The translations under genes were made by a program, and so were the position numbers. A model generated the notes under the pieces. The model did not search any database. It was not told the origin of the DNA and was given only the letters and a program-made list of their open reading frames with translations. Below, one piece after another: positions 26,691 to 35,612 of a stretch of 48,526 bases of DNA. Source of the DNA: Actinomycetes bacterium (GTDB taxonomy: Bacteria; Actinomycetota; Actinomycetes; Mycobacteriales; Mycobacteriaceae); the NCBI GenBank assembly GCA_023404955.1, contig JAEXZY010000009.1:1-48526 (forward strand), given 5' to 3'. The number at the start of each line of letters is the position of its first letter. Within the stretch, counting starts at the first letter, position 1.

Positions 26691-26725
26691 CCAGCTCAAC
26701 ACACGCGATCGCGATACTCGACGGC

Positions 26726-27613
26726 ATGCCGGAACTGAACCACGTCCCCGCCACCACGCCGCCCGAGGAGATCTCCGACCTACTGCGGCGCGACGGCTAC
26801 GTGATCGTCGACGACCTCGCGCCCACCGAGTTGATGAACGACATCGACCGCGAACTCGCGCCGTACCTCGACGCCACCCCGCTCGGCTACAACGCGATGA
26901 TCGGGCGGCGCACGCGTCGCACCGGTGCGCTGGTCGCGCGGTCACCCGGGTGCCGCACGCTGATCCAGAACCCCACGATGATGGGAGTGTGCGCCGACTT
27001 CCTCGGCCACGCGTCTGCCTTCCAGCTGATGCTCACGCAGGTGATCTCGATCGAACCCGGCGAGTCGGCACAGGCACTGCACCGCGACCAGAACGCGTTC
27101 GACTTCTACCCCTTCCCCGACGACTACCACGTGCAATGCAACACGTTGTGGGCGCTGTCGGACTACACCGCCGAGATGGGTGCCACCCGAGTCGTTCCCG
27201 GTAGCCAGGTCGGCGACAAGAAACCCACCGACTACGGCGACGACGAAAGCCTGCAGGCCGAGATGTCGCGCGGCTCCGTGCTGATCTACACGGGCAAGAT
27301 CGTGCACAGCGGGGCTGCCAACCGTTCCGATCGGGTCCGGCGCGCGATCAACGTCAATTACTGCGTCGGCTGGGTGCGCCAGGAGGAGAACCAATTCCTC
27401 TCGGTGCCCATCGATGTCGCGCGAACCCTCGACGACGATCTGCTGAAGCTGATCGGCTATCAGGAGGGTGCCTGGGCGATGGGCTATTTCCGGGACTTCG
27501 AGGATCCGCTGCGGGCCATCCGCGGTGACGCCGTCGAGTACGGCTTCGACGGCAGCCGTCTCAACGGCGCGGCGAACGCGGCATTCACCGACTCCCTCAC
27601 CCACAGCGAGTGA
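26726..27613 (+). CDS. Phytanoyl-CoA dioxygenase (PhyH) family protein
   Basis: 295-aa non-haem Fe(II)/2-oxoglutarate oxygenase. Iron ligands are visible: H and D in ALHRDQNAFDFYP (about 115-127) and the distal His in GKIVHSGAANRSDRVRR, whose following Arg would bind 2-oxoglutarate. The core strands WALSDYTAEMGATRVVPGSQ fit the double-stranded beta-helix. The N terminus (SDLLRRDGYVIVDDLAP) is the usual PhyH opening. Substrate unknown; members hydroxylate lipids, amino acids and natural products. It is a likely single-gene transcript between a terminator and the convergent 13E12 gene. Confidence 0.9.
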   Translation: MPELNHVPATTPPEEISDLLRRDGYVIVDDLAPTELMNDIDRELAPYLDATPLGYNAMIGRRTRRTGALVARSPGCRTLIQNPTMMGVCADFLGHASAFQLMLTQVISIEPGESAQALHRDQNAFDFYPFPDDYHVQCNTLWALSDYTAEMGATRVVPGSQVGDKKPTDYGDDESLQAEMSRGSVLIYTGKIVHSGAANRSDRVRRAINVNYCVGWVRQEENQFLSVPIDVARTLDDDLLKLIGYQEGAWAMGYFRDFEDPLRAIRGDAVEYGFDGSRLNGAANAAFTDSLTHSE

Positions 27614-27623
27614 CCGTCTGCCT

Positions 27624-28880
27624 CTAATTCGTCGAGGGCGGGCGCGGTTCGTAGGGCTGGTACCACCACCAGTTCGCGCGTTCGCCGGTCGGGCCGGGAC
27701 ACGGTGCGACGTCCGGTGCCGGCTGAGTTGGTGTGCGGGCCAACGACGCTGAGGTCAGGGCGCGGCCGGCGGCGTCGGTGACGACGAGCTGGTCGGCGGG
27801 CCCGGTGATCGTGATCAGTCCGCGGTGGTGTGCCCGATGGTGATACGAACAGACCAGAGCCAGGTTCCACAGCTCCGTAGGTCCGCCGTCTTCCCAGTGC
27901 ACGAGGTGGTGGGCGTGCAGCGCCCGGGTCGCCCCGCAGCCGGGCACTATGCAGCAGCGGTCGCGATGCTCGAGCGCCCGGCGTAGGCGCCGGTTCACCG
28001 TCCGGGTCGATCGGCCGGCGCCGATCACCTGCCCGTCACGGTGAAACCACGCCTCGCACGTCGCATCGCAGGTCAGATACTGGCGGTAACCGTCGGCCAG
28101 AACAGGCCCCAGATGCAGGGCCGCGACCTTGTCGGCGACGTCGACGTGCATGACGACGGTAGTGCGTTGCCCGTGCGGACGGATCGCGGCCTCGGCGTCC
28201 CACCCCGCGTCGACCAACCGCAGGAACGCCGCCGCGGTCCCGGGCATTGACGCCCGCCCCTCGGGGTCGGCAGCCTTCCACTCCGTGATCAGCGCGTCAC
28301 GATGGGAACCGAGGGCGGCTTCGAACGCGGCGTTCTCCACATGCGGAAGCGCGATGTGCCAATACGTGTACTGCTCATCACTGGTCGACGTGATCGACAC
28401 CTGAGGTCCCGGATCCGTTGCGGCCTCACCGTCCTCGTCGGACTCGGACTCCGGCTCCGGCTCGGGGGCAGGTTTGGGCTGCATCTTCAACGCAGTCCGC
28501 AACTGGGTCACCGTCGCACACTGAGCCATCGTGGCGAAGTGCTCATCGGAACCCGGCAGGCCGCGTTCGGCAATCACCCCGACCTGATCGACGGAGAACC
28601 GGCCCTGGGCCAATCCCTCGATGCACGTGGGGAATTCGTCGTAGCGGTGCGCGATCGACCCGATCGTCTGCGCCCGTGACGGAGACACTCCGGCCTTCCA
28701 CGCCAACAGCCCGGCCGTCGATTTCGCGCCCGCTGCCGCCCACAACTGATCACGGTCGACCTCGGCGAAGATCTCCACAATTCGCCCGTCGATCGCGTTA
28801 CGCTGCCCGGTCAGCTCGGCGAGCTCGTCGAAGAGCACCGACAACCGCTCATCGATGGCCAACGAACTGCGCGGGAACAT
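27624..28880 (-). CDS. 13E12-family DUF222-HNH endonuclease-like protein
   Basis: 418-aa protein of the mycobacterial 13E12 repeat family. The DUF222 region (about 1-270) opens with ERLSVLFDELAELTGQR and includes AGVSPSRAQTIGSIAHRYDE; an acidic linker (PEPEPESESDEDGEA) follows; the C-terminal HNH domain (about 325-385) has CCIVPGCGATRALHAHHLVH and later LVCSYHHRAHHRG, with the zinc cysteines and catalytic His present. The ATG at 28880 is the normal family start, although the frame is open 127 codons further through the neighbouring gene. Members are multicopy and often near mobile DNA; activity is unproven. The nuclease motif appears intact. Confidence 0.9.
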   Translation of the reverse strand: MFPRSSLAIDERLSVLFDELAELTGQRNAIDGRIVEIFAEVDRDQLWAAAGAKSTAGLLAWKAGVSPSRAQTIGSIAHRYDEFPTCIEGLAQGRFSVDQVGVIAERGLPGSDEHFATMAQCATVTQLRTALKMQPKPAPEPEPESESDEDGEAATDPGPQVSITSTSDEQYTYWHIALPHVENAAFEAALGSHRDALITEWKAADPEGRASMPGTAAAFLRLVDAGWDAEAAIRPHGQRTTVVMHVDVADKVAALHLGPVLADGYRQYLTCDATCEAWFHRDGQVIGAGRSTRTVNRRLRRALEHRDRCCIVPGCGATRALHAHHLVHWEDGGPTELWNLALVCSYHHRAHHRGLITITGPADQLVVTDAAGRALTSASLARTPTQPAPDVAPCPGPTGERANWWWYQPYEPRPPSTN

Positions 28881-28924
28881 GACCCCACACAACCACAGGG
28901 CACCGACAAGTCGGCGTCTCAGAT

Positions 28925-29959
28925 TCAGTGCACCCGAAAATCGTTGCCGCCCAGCGTAGCCGGCAGCTGCTCGATGTCCTGCTCGTGCGGTTGGCCGAGA
29001 CGGACACGGCTCACCTCGTCGAGGCTCTCGTAATGCGCCCCGAGATCGACGTCGAGCGCAGCGAGGTAATCGTCGAGTTGCTCGATGGTGCGCGGACCGA
29101 TGATGGGCACGATCCCCGTGCTCGACCGACGGGCGCGTTCGATCAGCCACGCCACCGCGACCCGTGCCGCCGGCACACCCAGCTCGTCTGCCGCCGCGAG
29201 CACCGCGTCGACCACTGAAGCCTTGGCGGGGTCCTCGTCGGTGTGCACCACCCGGTTCCACGCCTGCAGCCTTCCTGCTTCACCGCTGCGGTACTTGCCG
29301 GTCAGCAATCCCCCGCCCAACGGCGACCACAGCGCGGCACCCAACCCGAGCGCCTCGACCATCGGCAGGTTGTCCCGGTCGGCGCTGCGCTCGACGAGGC
29401 TGTATTCGATCTGCACGGCCGCGATCGGCGCCCAACCCCGTACCTCAGCGAGCGTGGCACCGCGGGCCGTGAGCCATGCCGGAAAATTCGAGAGCCCGGC
29501 GTAGAGCACCTTGCCCGAGCTGATCAGATCGTCGTAGGCCCGCACGACTTCCTCGATGGGCGTCACAAAGTCGGGCCAGTGCACCCACAGCAGATCGATG
29601 TAGTCGGTGTCCAGGCGGCGCAGGCTGTTCTCCACCGAGCGCACCATCGCCCGCCTGCTGTTACCTGTCTGCAGCACGCCGGAGCCCTCAGCCGTTCCAC
29701 CGACGGCGAACTTGGTTGCGACCGCGAAGTCGTCGCGGCGGCCCGCCAGGATGCGGCCCAGGATCTCCTCGGACTCCCCCACCTGATAGGTGGCGGCGGT
29801 GTCGATGAACGTGCCGCCGGCCTCGGCGAAGCGATCCACGATCGCGCGGGCGGCCGGCTCCTCGGCGCCGTACCCCCATCGGGTCCCGAAGTTTCCCGCC
29901 CCGAGTGCGAGTGCTGAGGTGCGCAGACCGTTGTTCCGGCCGAAGATGAAGTGCTCCAT
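28925..29959 (-). CDS. Aldo/keto reductase
   Basis: 344-aa NADPH-dependent (beta/alpha)8 reductase. The catalytic tetrad is visible: Asp in FIDTAATYQVGESEE with Tyr four residues on, Lys in AVATKFAVG and His in LLWVHWPDF. NADPH-binding C-terminal segment: IVPIIGPRTIEQLDDYLAAL. Start at 29959 gives the family opening MEHFIFGRNNGLRTSAL; 18 upstream codons are atypical. The product resembles members that act on short-chain ketones or sugars. It ends 45 nt before the 13E12 start on the same strand and begins 36 nt from the ABC transporter stop, so it may be the distal gene of the lipid cluster transcript. Confidence 0.9.
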   Translation of the reverse strand: MEHFIFGRNNGLRTSALALGAGNFGTRWGYGAEEPAARAIVDRFAEAGGTFIDTAATYQVGESEEILGRILAGRRDDFAVATKFAVGGTAEGSGVLQTGNSRRAMVRSVENSLRRLDTDYIDLLWVHWPDFVTPIEEVVRAYDDLISSGKVLYAGLSNFPAWLTARGATLAEVRGWAPIAAVQIEYSLVERSADRDNLPMVEALGLGAALWSPLGGGLLTGKYRSGEAGRLQAWNRVVHTDEDPAKASVVDAVLAAADELGVPAARVAVAWLIERARRSSTGIVPIIGPRTIEQLDDYLAALDVDLGAHYESLDEVSRVRLGQPHEQDIEQLPATLGGNDFRVH

Positions 29960-29994
29960 GGGGAGCACAAGGCACGGGCACCGGGGAATATTTC

Positions 29995-31644
29995 TCAGCG
30001 TCGAAGCTGCCACCGCGTGACGGCGGCGAAGAGCGCCCCGAGTATGCCCAGCGCCGCCATGCTAATCAGCCATGTGCCGGGCGTGTGTTGCCAGTGCGTG
30101 TCCTCGGCGATCCCGGCCACGAGATGCGTCAGGTCCGCCGTCGACGCGGTGGCCGCGAAACCCCACCGCCCGGGGGCCAGCCAGGCCAGCGCCTCCATCA
30201 TCGGCCGGCCTGTCACCGGGATGAACCCGCCCGCCAGCACCAGCTGCGCCATCAGGGTGATCGCCAGCAGCACGATCACCTGGTCACCGGTGCGCGCCAC
30301 CGCCGAAATCGCCAGTCCCATCACCACGGCCACGACGGACGTCGCCGCGACACCGACGAAGAACTCGACGGAGGCACTTCCCAGGACGGCCGCGCTCGCG
30401 GGCCCGGGCTTGCCGATGCCGGGCGCGACGACGATCGCGACGAGCACCGCGGATTGCAGCAGCGCCACTGCCCCGAACACGAGCGCCTTCGCCGCAAGGT
30501 ACGCCGAGGCTGACAAGCCGGCCGCCAGTTCCCGCCGATACACCGCCCGCTCGCCCACCAGGTCGCGCACCGTCAACGTGGCGCCCATCAGGATCGCCGC
30601 GAAGCTGGTCAGCGCGACGACGTGCTTGGCCTCGAACGGCGGCGCACCGGGTGACGGTGGTGCGCCCAACCCGGCGTCACCGGCCACGGTGAGCGGCAAC
30701 AGCCCGACGAGGAACGGAAGCACTGCCAGAAAGACCAGGTACCCGCGATTGGCCGTGATCAACAGAATCTGTCGGTGCGCCAGCGTCCGCGTCTGACGCC
30801 ACACACCGGCCCGCTCACGGTCCGACTGCGGCTGAGCGGCGAAACGGACGGTTTCGGCCTCCGTCCGGGTGCGCCGCGCGAGGAATCGCTGATGCAGACC
30901 GTCCGGATCGGCACACACCGTCGCGAAGATGTCCGCCCAATCCGCGCCACCCAGAACGGTATTGATCGCAGCGGGCGCTCCGACGAAGACCGTCTTACCG
31001 CCGGGGGCGAGCATCACCACCTGATCACAGACGTCCAGGAACGTCAGCGAGTGCGTCACCACCACGATGACGCGCCCCGCATCAGCCAGCCGGCGCAGCA
31101 TCGCCATCACCGCCCGATCCAGGGCCGGGTCCAATCCGGTGGTCGGTTCGTCGAGGACGAGAAGGCCGGGTTCTGTCAGCAATTCGATCGCGATCGACAC
31201 CCGCTTGCGTTGACCACCCGACAGCGATTCGATGCGGGTGTCTGCGTGGGGTGCCAGCTCGAGTTCTTCGAGCACTGCGGCGATCGCCCAGGACCGGTCC
31301 CCCGCCCCGGAATCGGCGGGCATCCGCAGTTCCGCGGCGAACCGAAGCGCCTGCGCGACGGTGAGGCGGCCGTGTACGACGTCATCCTGGGGCACCATGC
31401 CGATCTCGTCGCGCAGACCGTGCACGTCGCGGGCGTCCCATGCCGCCGTGCCGGTGGTGGGGCACACCGCTCCGGCGATGACCGCGGCCAGGGTCGACTT
31501 CCCCGCACCTGACGGGCCGATGATCGCGGTCAGGGTCCCTGGCCGCGCCTGGAGTGAAACCTCCTGCAGCAGAACGGTTTCACCGGACATGACGGTGATA
31601 CCTCGGAGGTCGAGGCCACGGGTCATCGTGATGCAGTTGAACAT
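29995..31644 (-). CDS. ABCG/ABC-2-type half-transporter (ATPase-permease fusion)
   Basis: 549-aa fusion. The N-terminal ATPase (about 1-230) has Walker A IIGPSGAGKSTLAAVI, the signature LSGGQRKRVSIAIELL, Walker B LLVLDEPTTGLDP and switch VVVTHSLTFLD. A basic linker leads to an ABC-2 permease with six membrane helices (about 300-549). The architecture resembles eukaryotic ABCG exporters and actinobacterial lipid or polymer exporters (e.g. Rv1747-like, but without the FHA domains). The ATG at 31644 follows a perfect AAGGAG. It is 10 nt downstream of the CdsA-like gene and so probably exports the lipid made by that cluster. Confidence 0.9.
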   Translation of the reverse strand: MFNCITMTRGLDLRGITVMSGETVLLQEVSLQARPGTLTAIIGPSGAGKSTLAAVIAGAVCPTTGTAAWDARDVHGLRDEIGMVPQDDVVHGRLTVAQALRFAAELRMPADSGAGDRSWAIAAVLEELELAPHADTRIESLSGGQRKRVSIAIELLTEPGLLVLDEPTTGLDPALDRAVMAMLRRLADAGRVIVVVTHSLTFLDVCDQVVMLAPGGKTVFVGAPAAINTVLGGADWADIFATVCADPDGLHQRFLARRTRTEAETVRFAAQPQSDRERAGVWRQTRTLAHRQILLITANRGYLVFLAVLPFLVGLLPLTVAGDAGLGAPPSPGAPPFEAKHVVALTSFAAILMGATLTVRDLVGERAVYRRELAAGLSASAYLAAKALVFGAVALLQSAVLVAIVVAPGIGKPGPASAAVLGSASVEFFVGVAATSVVAVVMGLAISAVARTGDQVIVLLAITLMAQLVLAGGFIPVTGRPMMEALAWLAPGRWGFAATASTADLTHLVAGIAEDTHWQHTPGTWLISMAALGILGALFAAVTRWQLRR

Positions 31645-31654
31645 GACAGCTCCT

Positions 31655-32542
31655 TCAGCCGAGGACGTAGGCGAGGGGTAGAACGACGAGGAGGGAATCG
31701 ATGCGGTCGAGCAGGCCACCGAAGCCGGGCAGCCAGTCGCCGGCGTCTTTGACGCGGGCCTGCCGCTTGAGCATGGACTCGAGCAGATCACCGAACAATC
31801 CACCGAGGGCCACGGCGACGAGCAGGCCGACCGTCAGGGTGCCGAGCATCGTCAGGATCACCGAAGCGCCGATGATCGCTCCCACCATTCCACCGACCGT
31901 CTTGTTGGGGCTCAGCGGAGACAGCGGCCGTCGCGCCCACCGCATGCGGCGCAACCCTTTACCACCGCACCAGGCGGCCACGTCGGTCGCCGCGACAGCC
32001 AGGCACAGTAGATAGCTGTCGGGCCACACCATCACGAGGTGGGCGAGCGACCAGCAGATCCACACCGATCCGAATGCGGTGAAAGCGGTTCGCCGGGAGC
32101 CGTTCTCGATGTCACCGGACATCACCGAGGGCGCCGCGCACAGCAGCATCAGGATCGGGGCGACGTACAACAGAGAGGGCCGCAGCCACGCTGCCATCGG
32201 ATAGCCCACAGCGAGTGCAAGCAGAAGCGTGGTGTCGGTGCGGCCCAGTTGCACCAGCCGCGCGTACTCCCTCACCGCGACGACAGCGAGCACCGCCGCC
32301 AACCCAGCGGTCGTGCCGGGCCCGAACCACACCGGGAGCCCGACGGCGGGGGCGATCAACACCCAGGTGCGCCACTTCTGTATCAAGTCCCCTCTACGGG
32401 AGATGAGTACGGCCGCACCGGCGATCGCAAGGACTGCCAGGGTGAGCCACATCAGGAAGACGGCGCGTGAGTACAGGTGCACGTGCAGCGGGCCGAAATC
32501 GATGTCAAGGGCCATCCGGCGGTCGAGGTCGAGGAGTGTCAC
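31655..32542 (-). CDS. CdsA-like phosphatidate cytidylyltransferase
   Basis: 295-aa membrane enzyme (about eight helices) that would make CDP-diacylglycerol from phosphatidate and CTP. The signature near the C terminus reads SMLKRQARVKDAGDW then LPGFGGLLDRIDS; the usual His of PGHGG is Phe here. The start is GTG 32542 (ATG 32515 is possible). Because a housekeeping cdsA normally sits with frr/pyrH, this is likely a second, specialised copy. It lies between an acyltransferase and an ABC exporter in one leftward operon. The cluster resembles E. coli ynbABC in gene content. Confidence 0.88.
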   Translation of the reverse strand: MTLLDLDRRMALDIDFGPLHVHLYSRAVFLMWLTLAVLAIAGAAVLISRRGDLIQKWRTWVLIAPAVGLPVWFGPGTTAGLAAVLAVVAVREYARLVQLGRTDTTLLLALAVGYPMAAWLRPSLLYVAPILMLLCAAPSVMSGDIENGSRRTAFTAFGSVWICWSLAHLVMVWPDSYLLCLAVAATDVAAWCGGKGLRRMRWARRPLSPLSPNKTVGGMVGAIIGASVILTMLGTLTVGLLVAVALGGLFGDLLESMLKRQARVKDAGDWLPGFGGLLDRIDSLLVVLPLAYVLG

Positions 32543-32554
32543 AGCAGCACCACG

Positions 32555-33166
32555 TCAGGACGCGAGCGCATAGTGGTCGTCGGCGCCCAGCAGCCCCATC
32601 ACCTGCGCGCGCACCTGCGACGCGGTGACGGTGAAGGGATCGACGGGGGCGCCCAGGTGCACCTGCATCGGCGCGCGGGAGAAGCGGCCGTCCTTGGGCA
32701 GCACATCGGCGGTTCCCGTGATCGCCACCGGGACGATGGGCACGCCGCAATCACGCGCCAACCGAATTGCGCCGGAACGGAATTCGCCGATGTGTCCATC
32801 GGTCGAGCGGGTGCCCTCCGGATAGAGCACGACGGTACGGCCCGCGCGCAGAACCGGAGCTGCGGCCGCACACAGTGCGTCGTAGTTGCCGTCGCCGCTG
32901 CGACGCACCGGCAGGACGCCGATCAGCGAGGAGGCGATGACGCGACGCGACGCGACCGCGAACCAGTAGTCGGCAGCAGCGCCGAACACGGGGCGGGCCT
33001 GGGCGGGTAGCGCGGCCAGCAGCACTGCGGTGTCAGCGTGCGAGGCATGGTTGGCGACGACGACGCAGCCGCCCTCGACGCTCCACTGTCCGGTCACGGC
33101 CAGACCGCCCGAGACAGCGCACACGGACCGCCAGAGCAGGTGCCGCAGCGTGCTCGTGGCGTTCAT
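32555..33166 (-). CDS. PlsC-type 1-acylglycerol-phosphate acyltransferase
   Basis: 203-aa acyltransferase. Motif I is NHASHADT (H-x4-D), motif II VLPVRRSGDG, motif III YPEGTRSTDG with the Glu-Gly-Thr-Arg core and motif IV GVPIVPVAITGT. It would acylate lysophosphatidate or a related glycerol-phosphate lipid to feed the CdsA-like enzyme. The ATG at 33166 has GGAGGTGG upstream and overlaps the CDP-alcohol transferase stop by 4 nt; the open frame to 33895 lies across that other gene and was rejected. Probably membrane-associated. Confidence 0.9.
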   Translation of the reverse strand: MNATSTLRHLLWRSVCAVSGGLAVTGQWSVEGGCVVVANHASHADTAVLLAALPAQARPVFGAAADYWFAVASRRVIASSLIGVLPVRRSGDGNYDALCAAAAPVLRAGRTVVLYPEGTRSTDGHIGEFRSGAIRLARDCGVPIVPVAITGTADVLPKDGRFSRAPMQVHLGAPVDPFTVTASQVRAQVMGLLGADDHYALAS

Positions 33167-33978
33167 GCGGCCACCTCCGCCATCGGCCGGGTCGCGGCAT
33201 CGCGGGAAGGGACGACGGTGGCGATGCGTTCGGTCACCGCGGTGAACCTGCGGTGGGCCGCGGTGAAAGGAGCTGTGATGGCGTCGAACTGCGCCTCGAC
33301 GAGGTCGCGGGCGCGCTGTTCCACGAGTTCTCGGTGGGCGGCCCGCAGCCGCAGAACCGTGGTCAAGACCGAACCGTTCACCACTTGGGTCAGCAGGATC
33401 GGCATGAGCACGGGAAACGCTGTCGCCAGGACCAGGAACAGGCAGCGCTCGGTCTTGCCGAGCGGGCCGCCGTTGCGACGGGTCAACCCGGCCGCAGCCG
33501 CGGCCAGCGAAGCGAAGGTGGGCAGGGTCGCGGCCAGGGCGGCCAGTAGGACCTGCAGGACGGGCCACGACAACCACTGCAGCCCGGGGCCGTGCTGACG
33601 CGCGGCCCACACCGCGAGACCGGCGAAGGCGAGTAGGTCGGCGGTGCGGTCGCCGAGTTCGTTGACGACGAACCCCCAGGGTCGGCTCACCCCGCGGGCG
33701 CGGGCAACGGCTCCGTCGAGGTTGGCGCCGGCCAATCGCAGCACCATGAAGGCCGCGGCCAGGGGCCAGCAGCCGAAGGCGATCGCGGTCCCGGCCGCGC
33801 CGGCCGCCACGACCCCGGCGGCCGTGAACACGTCCGGGGAGATGCGCCGGGCGACGGCGGCGTCGATGATCGGGGTCAGCCGTCCGGTGAACCACGGCTT
33901 CAACGCGTACAGCCCGGTGAAGCGGGTGCCGCGGGCCGCCCTCGGGAGCAGGCTGCGGCTGAGGATGTTGGTGCTCAT
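33163..33978 (-). CDS. CDP-alcohol phosphatidyltransferase with variant motif
   Basis: 271-aa membrane enzyme of the CDP-alcohol phosphotransferase superfamily. The core segment reads AGANLDGAVARARGVSRPWG, then FVVNELGDRTAD. The family motif is DxxDGxxARx8GxxxDxxxD; here the first Asp is replaced (Ala/Asn) and three to four residues are inserted (VNELG) before the DxxxD pair. The same variant is familiar from YnbA-like proteins, so it is a subfamily trait, not damage. The start at 33978 gives MSTNILSRSLLP; it is the first gene of the lipid operon. The alcohol acceptor is unknown. Confidence 0.85.
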   Translation of the reverse strand: MSTNILSRSLLPRAARGTRFTGLYALKPWFTGRLTPIIDAAVARRISPDVFTAAGVVAAGAAGTAIAFGCWPLAAAFMVLRLAGANLDGAVARARGVSRPWGFVVNELGDRTADLLAFAGLAVWAARQHGPGLQWLSWPVLQVLLAALAATLPTFASLAAAAAGLTRRNGGPLGKTERCLFLVLATAFPVLMPILLTQVVNGSVLTTVLRLRAAHRELVEQRARDLVEAQFDAITAPFTAAHRRFTAVTERIATVVPSRDAATRPMAEVAA

Positions 33979-34080
33979 GCGACGAGTAGAGCGAGGCCGA
34001 CGAGCTACCGATCCCAATTCCCGCGGGTGAGACGCCAGCAGCCCGGGTCCCCCGTCGGGGAACCCGGGTCGCCGAGTGCG

Positions 34081-35379
34081 TCAGGCGGCGTCGGCCGCCT
34101 TCCCTGCCTTTCCAGCCTTCCCCGCCTTGCCGAGGCCCCCGAAGAGGTGGTGTGGCCGAGCCGGCCGGTCGGTTCCCGCCCGGGGATTCTCAGCGGGGCG
34201 GGTCACCTCGGCGACGGATGCGGACTCGGCGGGGTCGGCCGCCGGTTGTGCCGCTGACGTGTCGTCGCCGGCGTCGTGAGCGGTCTCCGATGGTGACGAC
34301 GGCGCGGGCGGCTCATCGGTGGGAGAACCGGTTTCTTGGTCGGACGACGACTGCGAGGGGCTCGGCACGTCGGGAGTCACCGACTCCTTCACGGGGACGG
34401 CCTTCGACGGAAGGTTCTCGGTCGTCAGCGTGATGCTCGCGGTACTCGGCGACGGCACGGTGGTGACCGCGGCCGTCTCCGGCACGGCGGGCGGGGTGAT
34501 GGCATCCTTGACCATTTCCAGCACCTGCTGCAGCGCGTAGGCCGGCCCGCCGGTGTTGACGTAGAAGCTTCCGTCGTCGTTGAAGACCAGCTGTGCCGAA
34601 CTGAGCAGGCCACCGGCTTTGACCGGCAGCCCGGGCGACACCAGGGGGCCCAGGTCGGGTCCCACGCCGCCGTTGAGCACCCCGTCGAGGAACACCGCCG
34701 GCGCGTTGAAGAGGGCATGCGCGAGCGCTTTCGGCTCGTCGGAGCCGACCGAATCGACCACTGTCTGCACCGCCGCGGCGGCTGCGGCCGGAATGCTGAT
34801 CAGCGGCGCGATGAAGCCGCTGACCGCCAGGAGCGTACTCAGCGGATCGGCGGTGAAGGCCTTCACCACGTTGATCACGTTCTGCAGTGGCTTGATCAGC
34901 ACCTCTCCGAGAGCGGGAAGCAGGTCGGTGGCGGGCAGCACGACCGCGAGAGGAACCTGCAGCAGCGCATTCGTGGCACCGGCGATGTCGCCGGCAGCGA
35001 GCTGAGTCAACGCCGTCTTCAGCAACTCCGGGACCTGTGTCGTCAGCGCATCGGCCAGCCCATGTCCGGTTGCCGAGAGTCCCTGCGCCAGAACCTTGGC
35101 GCTGGCGACCTGGTTCGCGATGACCTGTGTGAGAAGTTCTCCCGGGTGGGAGTTCTCCAGCAGTGTATGGAGGTTGCCACCGGCAGCCGCGAGCACCTGG
35201 CGGTAGAGCTCGAACGGGCCCTCCGCGGCGGTCAGCCCGATGTCCGCGGCAACGACATGCGGCGAAAGTGTCTGAGACACAGGCATAGTGGGCGCAGGAA
35301 GCAGCGCGGAGGTGGCGAGCATCGTAGCTCCGACGACGGCCATTCCGGCGACGGCGGGGGTGCGGTGGGTGGCGTACAT
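34081..35379 (-). CDS. GjpA-like outer membrane porin family protein
   Basis: 432-aa exported protein. A signal peptide (VAGMAVVGATMLATSALLPAP, about 10-30) precedes a helical domain (about 45-300) with FELYRQVLAAAGGNLHTLLE, VIANQVASAKVLAQGLSATG and a hydrophobic GFIAPLISIPAAAAAAVQ. This pattern resembles GjpA, described as a porin in Gordonia and annotated widely in mycobacteria. The C-terminal quarter is a low-complexity Pro/Ser/Thr/Glu linker ending in GLGKAGKAGKAGKAADAA. Secretion is likely; pore function is by homology memory only. An operator-like repeat lies 39 nt upstream. Confidence 0.78.
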   Translation of the reverse strand: MYATHRTPAVAGMAVVGATMLATSALLPAPTMPVSQTLSPHVVAADIGLTAAEGPFELYRQVLAAAGGNLHTLLENSHPGELLTQVIANQVASAKVLAQGLSATGHGLADALTTQVPELLKTALTQLAAGDIAGATNALLQVPLAVVLPATDLLPALGEVLIKPLQNVINVVKAFTADPLSTLLAVSGFIAPLISIPAAAAAAVQTVVDSVGSDEPKALAHALFNAPAVFLDGVLNGGVGPDLGPLVSPGLPVKAGGLLSSAQLVFNDDGSFYVNTGGPAYALQQVLEMVKDAITPPAVPETAAVTTVPSPSTASITLTTENLPSKAVPVKESVTPDVPSPSQSSSDQETGSPTDEPPAPSSPSETAHDAGDDTSAAQPAADPAESASVAEVTRPAENPRAGTDRPARPHHLFGGLGKAGKAGKAGKAADAA

Positions 35380-35417
35380 TGAACAATCCCTCGACGAGTG
35401 TGAGCTGAAAACCCGGC

Positions 35418-35437
35418 AACTTACCCGGAGGTAAGTT
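35418..35437. promoter_or_regulatory. AACTTACC-CGGA-GGTAAGTT inverted repeat, candidate operator
   Basis: Perfect 8-bp arms with a 4-nt spacer, 39 nt upstream of the GjpA-like start and 176 nt before the LuxR gene. The half-site and spacing are like TetR-family operators. The local region is lower in GC than the neighbouring genes. The regulator is unknown; it is likely a repressor site for the leftward gene. Confidence 0.6.
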
Positions 35438-35612
35438 CATGGGCAGCGCTCACTCAACCACCCGACATCGCGGCTGCCCATCGCACGAATTGACGATCTT
35501 GACATGGGGGCATCCGGGCCGTTCGATGTCGGGGTCGTCAATTCATGCGAGGCGCGGGATGACAAAGCCTTCGTGCGGCGTTGGCACCTGAATCACGGAC
35601 AGGACCGGCTCG

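Noticed and set aside
27624..29261. Long upstream extension of the 13E12 gene
   Set aside because: The extra 127 codons overlap the aldo/keto reductase gene and lack family similarity; the family start is at 28880.
32555..33895. 446-codon extension of the acyltransferase upstream
   Set aside because: The first 240 codons lie in another frame of the CDP-alcohol transferase gene; the GGAGGTGG ribosome-binding site marks the true start at 33166.
34081..34160. Tandem 9-nt repeat resembling a CRISPR or minisatellite
   Set aside because: It encodes the GKA repeats at the end of the GjpA-like protein, is far too short and has no spacers.
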